From NCBI GenBank assembly GCA_963210315.1, contig OY723245.1, positions 310,001 to 374,000 on the forward strand: a stretch of DNA of 64,000 nucleotides, in the 5' to 3' direction. The stretch comes from Rhynchopus euleeides. Lineage: Eukaryota > Euglenozoa > Diplonemea > Diplonemida > Diplonemidae. Positions within the stretch are counted from its first letter, which is position 1. Each line of letters opens with the position of its first letter. The position numbers and the translations under genes were made by a program. The notes under the pieces were generated by a model. It was not told the DNA's origin. It saw nothing but the letters and a program-made list of their open reading frames with translations, and did not search any database. Shown here one piece after another: positions 62,820-64,000 of this stretch.

Positions 62820-64000
62820 TCAAAAGAACGAGTCCACGGAGTACAGAAACCCGTCCTCCTCGCCCTCCTCGACTTCCTCAGCCTCTTCGTCGTCAGACGA
62901 CCCGGAGGAGGCGTTGTCGGCTTGCATGGCGACAAAGCCCAGGATGCCGGCGGAGGTGTCGTGGGACACGCGCAGTCTCTGCTCGGGGTACGCAATCACC
63001 ATCAGGGGGTGTTTGTGCGGCTTGATATCCAGGCACGCCTCACACCTGTCGTAGTCGTGGCAGATGGCGCAGCGATACCGCTTCTTTGAGCCGTCAATCC
63101 TGTTGTTGGTGGTGGTGGGGGCGCCTTTCGATCACAGAAAAAAAGCCCGGCTTCTGCTTGAGTGGTGTTGCTGTGAGGCGGGTGCAGTTCTTTTTTCTGT
63201 GCTGCTCTCAAAACACACTGTGCCCACTGGATCCTTCCCTGTGACAAGCAAGCATGTTCGGACAACACTCCAGAAACAATCACATACAGAGCCTTGTTGC
63301 AAACATCGCAGGTACACTGATGCGGCGCTCCCTCGACACGCTCATCCCCCGCCATATGCGGATAGAGCAGCAGGCTGTGCCCTGCGTGCCGAGACGGCTT
63401 GTCAGACTTCGTATACAGCTTCTTGCTGAGCGCCGCCTCCGCCGCACACACGACATTCTCCATCACACGCCCCTGGGCCGTCTCCTGCAGGGCATCGCGG
63501 TTGCCGATGCCGCACTTCGGGCACAGCACCGGATGGCTGGGGCACGTGACACACCGCACCACGAGATGGTCCATCTCCATTTGACACTCGGAACACGTCA
63601 CGGTGGACTCCGGAATGCCCCGCTGCGCCCGCCACAGCAGCTTGCGGTAGCGGAAGGTCCCCTTGTGGCTGAACACCGTGGACGGGGAGTGCCCCTTCGG
63701 CCAGCGCAGCTTGACATGCTCCGCAGGGTGCCACGCTCCGCTGGTGGCATCGCACTCCTGGCACCACACGGTGTCCACCCCATAGCAGGAGAGGCAGCTG
63801 AAGAGCGGCCCGTCTATCGGCATCCGCCTACAGACAAAGCACTGGAGGCTGTGGTTTGCAGTTGTCGTGTGGAGGTGCTTCTGCACCGCATCCCACGACC
63901 CGAGCTGTGCGTAGAGATCCCGCTTGCCCGCTGTGGGCGTGCCGGCCCTGAGGAGGGCGAGGCTTCGGACCACCACATCCCACTCCACCGCCTTCATCAC
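62820..64000 (-). CDS. ZZ-type zinc-finger protein (5' end outside the window)
   Basis: Two exons are visible, 63288-64000 (open at the window edge) and 62820-63099. The intron (188 bases, donor GTATGTG) splits a codon. Splicing restores a full ZZ finger: HQCTCDVCNKAL/IDGSKKRY followed by CAICHDYDRCEACLDIKPH. Two further ZZ-like clusters lie upstream (CFVCRRMPIDGPLFSCLSCY with CQEC, and VTCSECQMEMDHLVVRCVTC with CPKCG). The C-terminus is acidic and Ser-rich (SSGSSDDEEAEEVEEGEEDG). ZZ fingers bind protein N-termini or modified tails. The specific role is unknown. The first codon in the window is internal (GTG), so the start is missing. Confidence 0.85.

Overview
The window looks like nuclear DNA of a free-living protist, most likely a diplonemid (Euglenozoa), possibly Paradiplonema papillatum. 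That is an inference. It rests on four observations. All 21 supported genes lie on the minus strand over about 62 kb. Many start codons sit just downstream of a polypyrimidine-AG site, as expected for spliced-leader trans-splicing. Seven genes also contain ordinary cis-introns, 14 of 15 with a GTATG donor. The DNA between genes is G/C-rich and full of small inverted-repeat elements. No prokaryotic operon signals, ribosome binding sites, tRNA, rRNA or CRISPR were seen.

Read in the direction of transcription (right to left), the genes are: a ZZ-zinc-finger protein that runs off the right edge (62820-64000); uroporphyrinogen-III synthase (58292-59116); two almost identical Tyr-rich small proteins (57666-57911, 56912-57157); a long coiled-coil protein resembling transition-fibre FBF1 (53039-56139); a BLUF-fold/TEX47-like protein (48553-49323); an alpha-helical-repeat protein (46121-48247); a 2796-residue BEACH-WD40 protein without introns (37430-45820); ribosomal protein uS3 (35245-36131); a PPR-like mitochondrial protein (33577-35000); a RasGAP-Sec14-RhoGAP fusion (29517-33071); a p32/MAM33-like protein (25122-26045); a ubiquitin-like/WD40 protein (22845-24002); bifunctional fucokinase/GDP-fucose pyrophosphorylase (18647-21955); a divergent TBP-like protein (14690-15874); a Pro-rich protein (12418-14397); an unknown basic protein (10762-11565); an LRRC46-like leucine-rich-repeat protein (9006-10268); a single-pass membrane protein (8015-8527); a secreted trefoil-GH15 glucoamylase (5827-7293); and an Acinus-like splicing factor (2065-3364).

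The genes do not form one pathway. They mix translation, mitochondrial, ciliary, vesicle-traffic, GTPase-control, sugar and haem functions, as expected of a co-transcribed but functionally mixed array.

Mobile DNA frames the array. Two copies of one short element with TA target duplications lie near the two ends (573-917 and 59522-60022) in opposite orientation. The right copy is split by a second TA-flanked element (59848-60015). A related 1.3-kb element lies at 27051-28373. A 3.1-kb A/T-tract-rich block bounded by 22-bp inverted repeats lies at 49866-52943. The ubiquitin-like/WD40 gene sits among three copies of a conserved direct repeat.

The most unusual gene is the RasGAP-Sec14-RhoGAP fusion, whose RhoGAP part seems to have lost its catalytic arginine.
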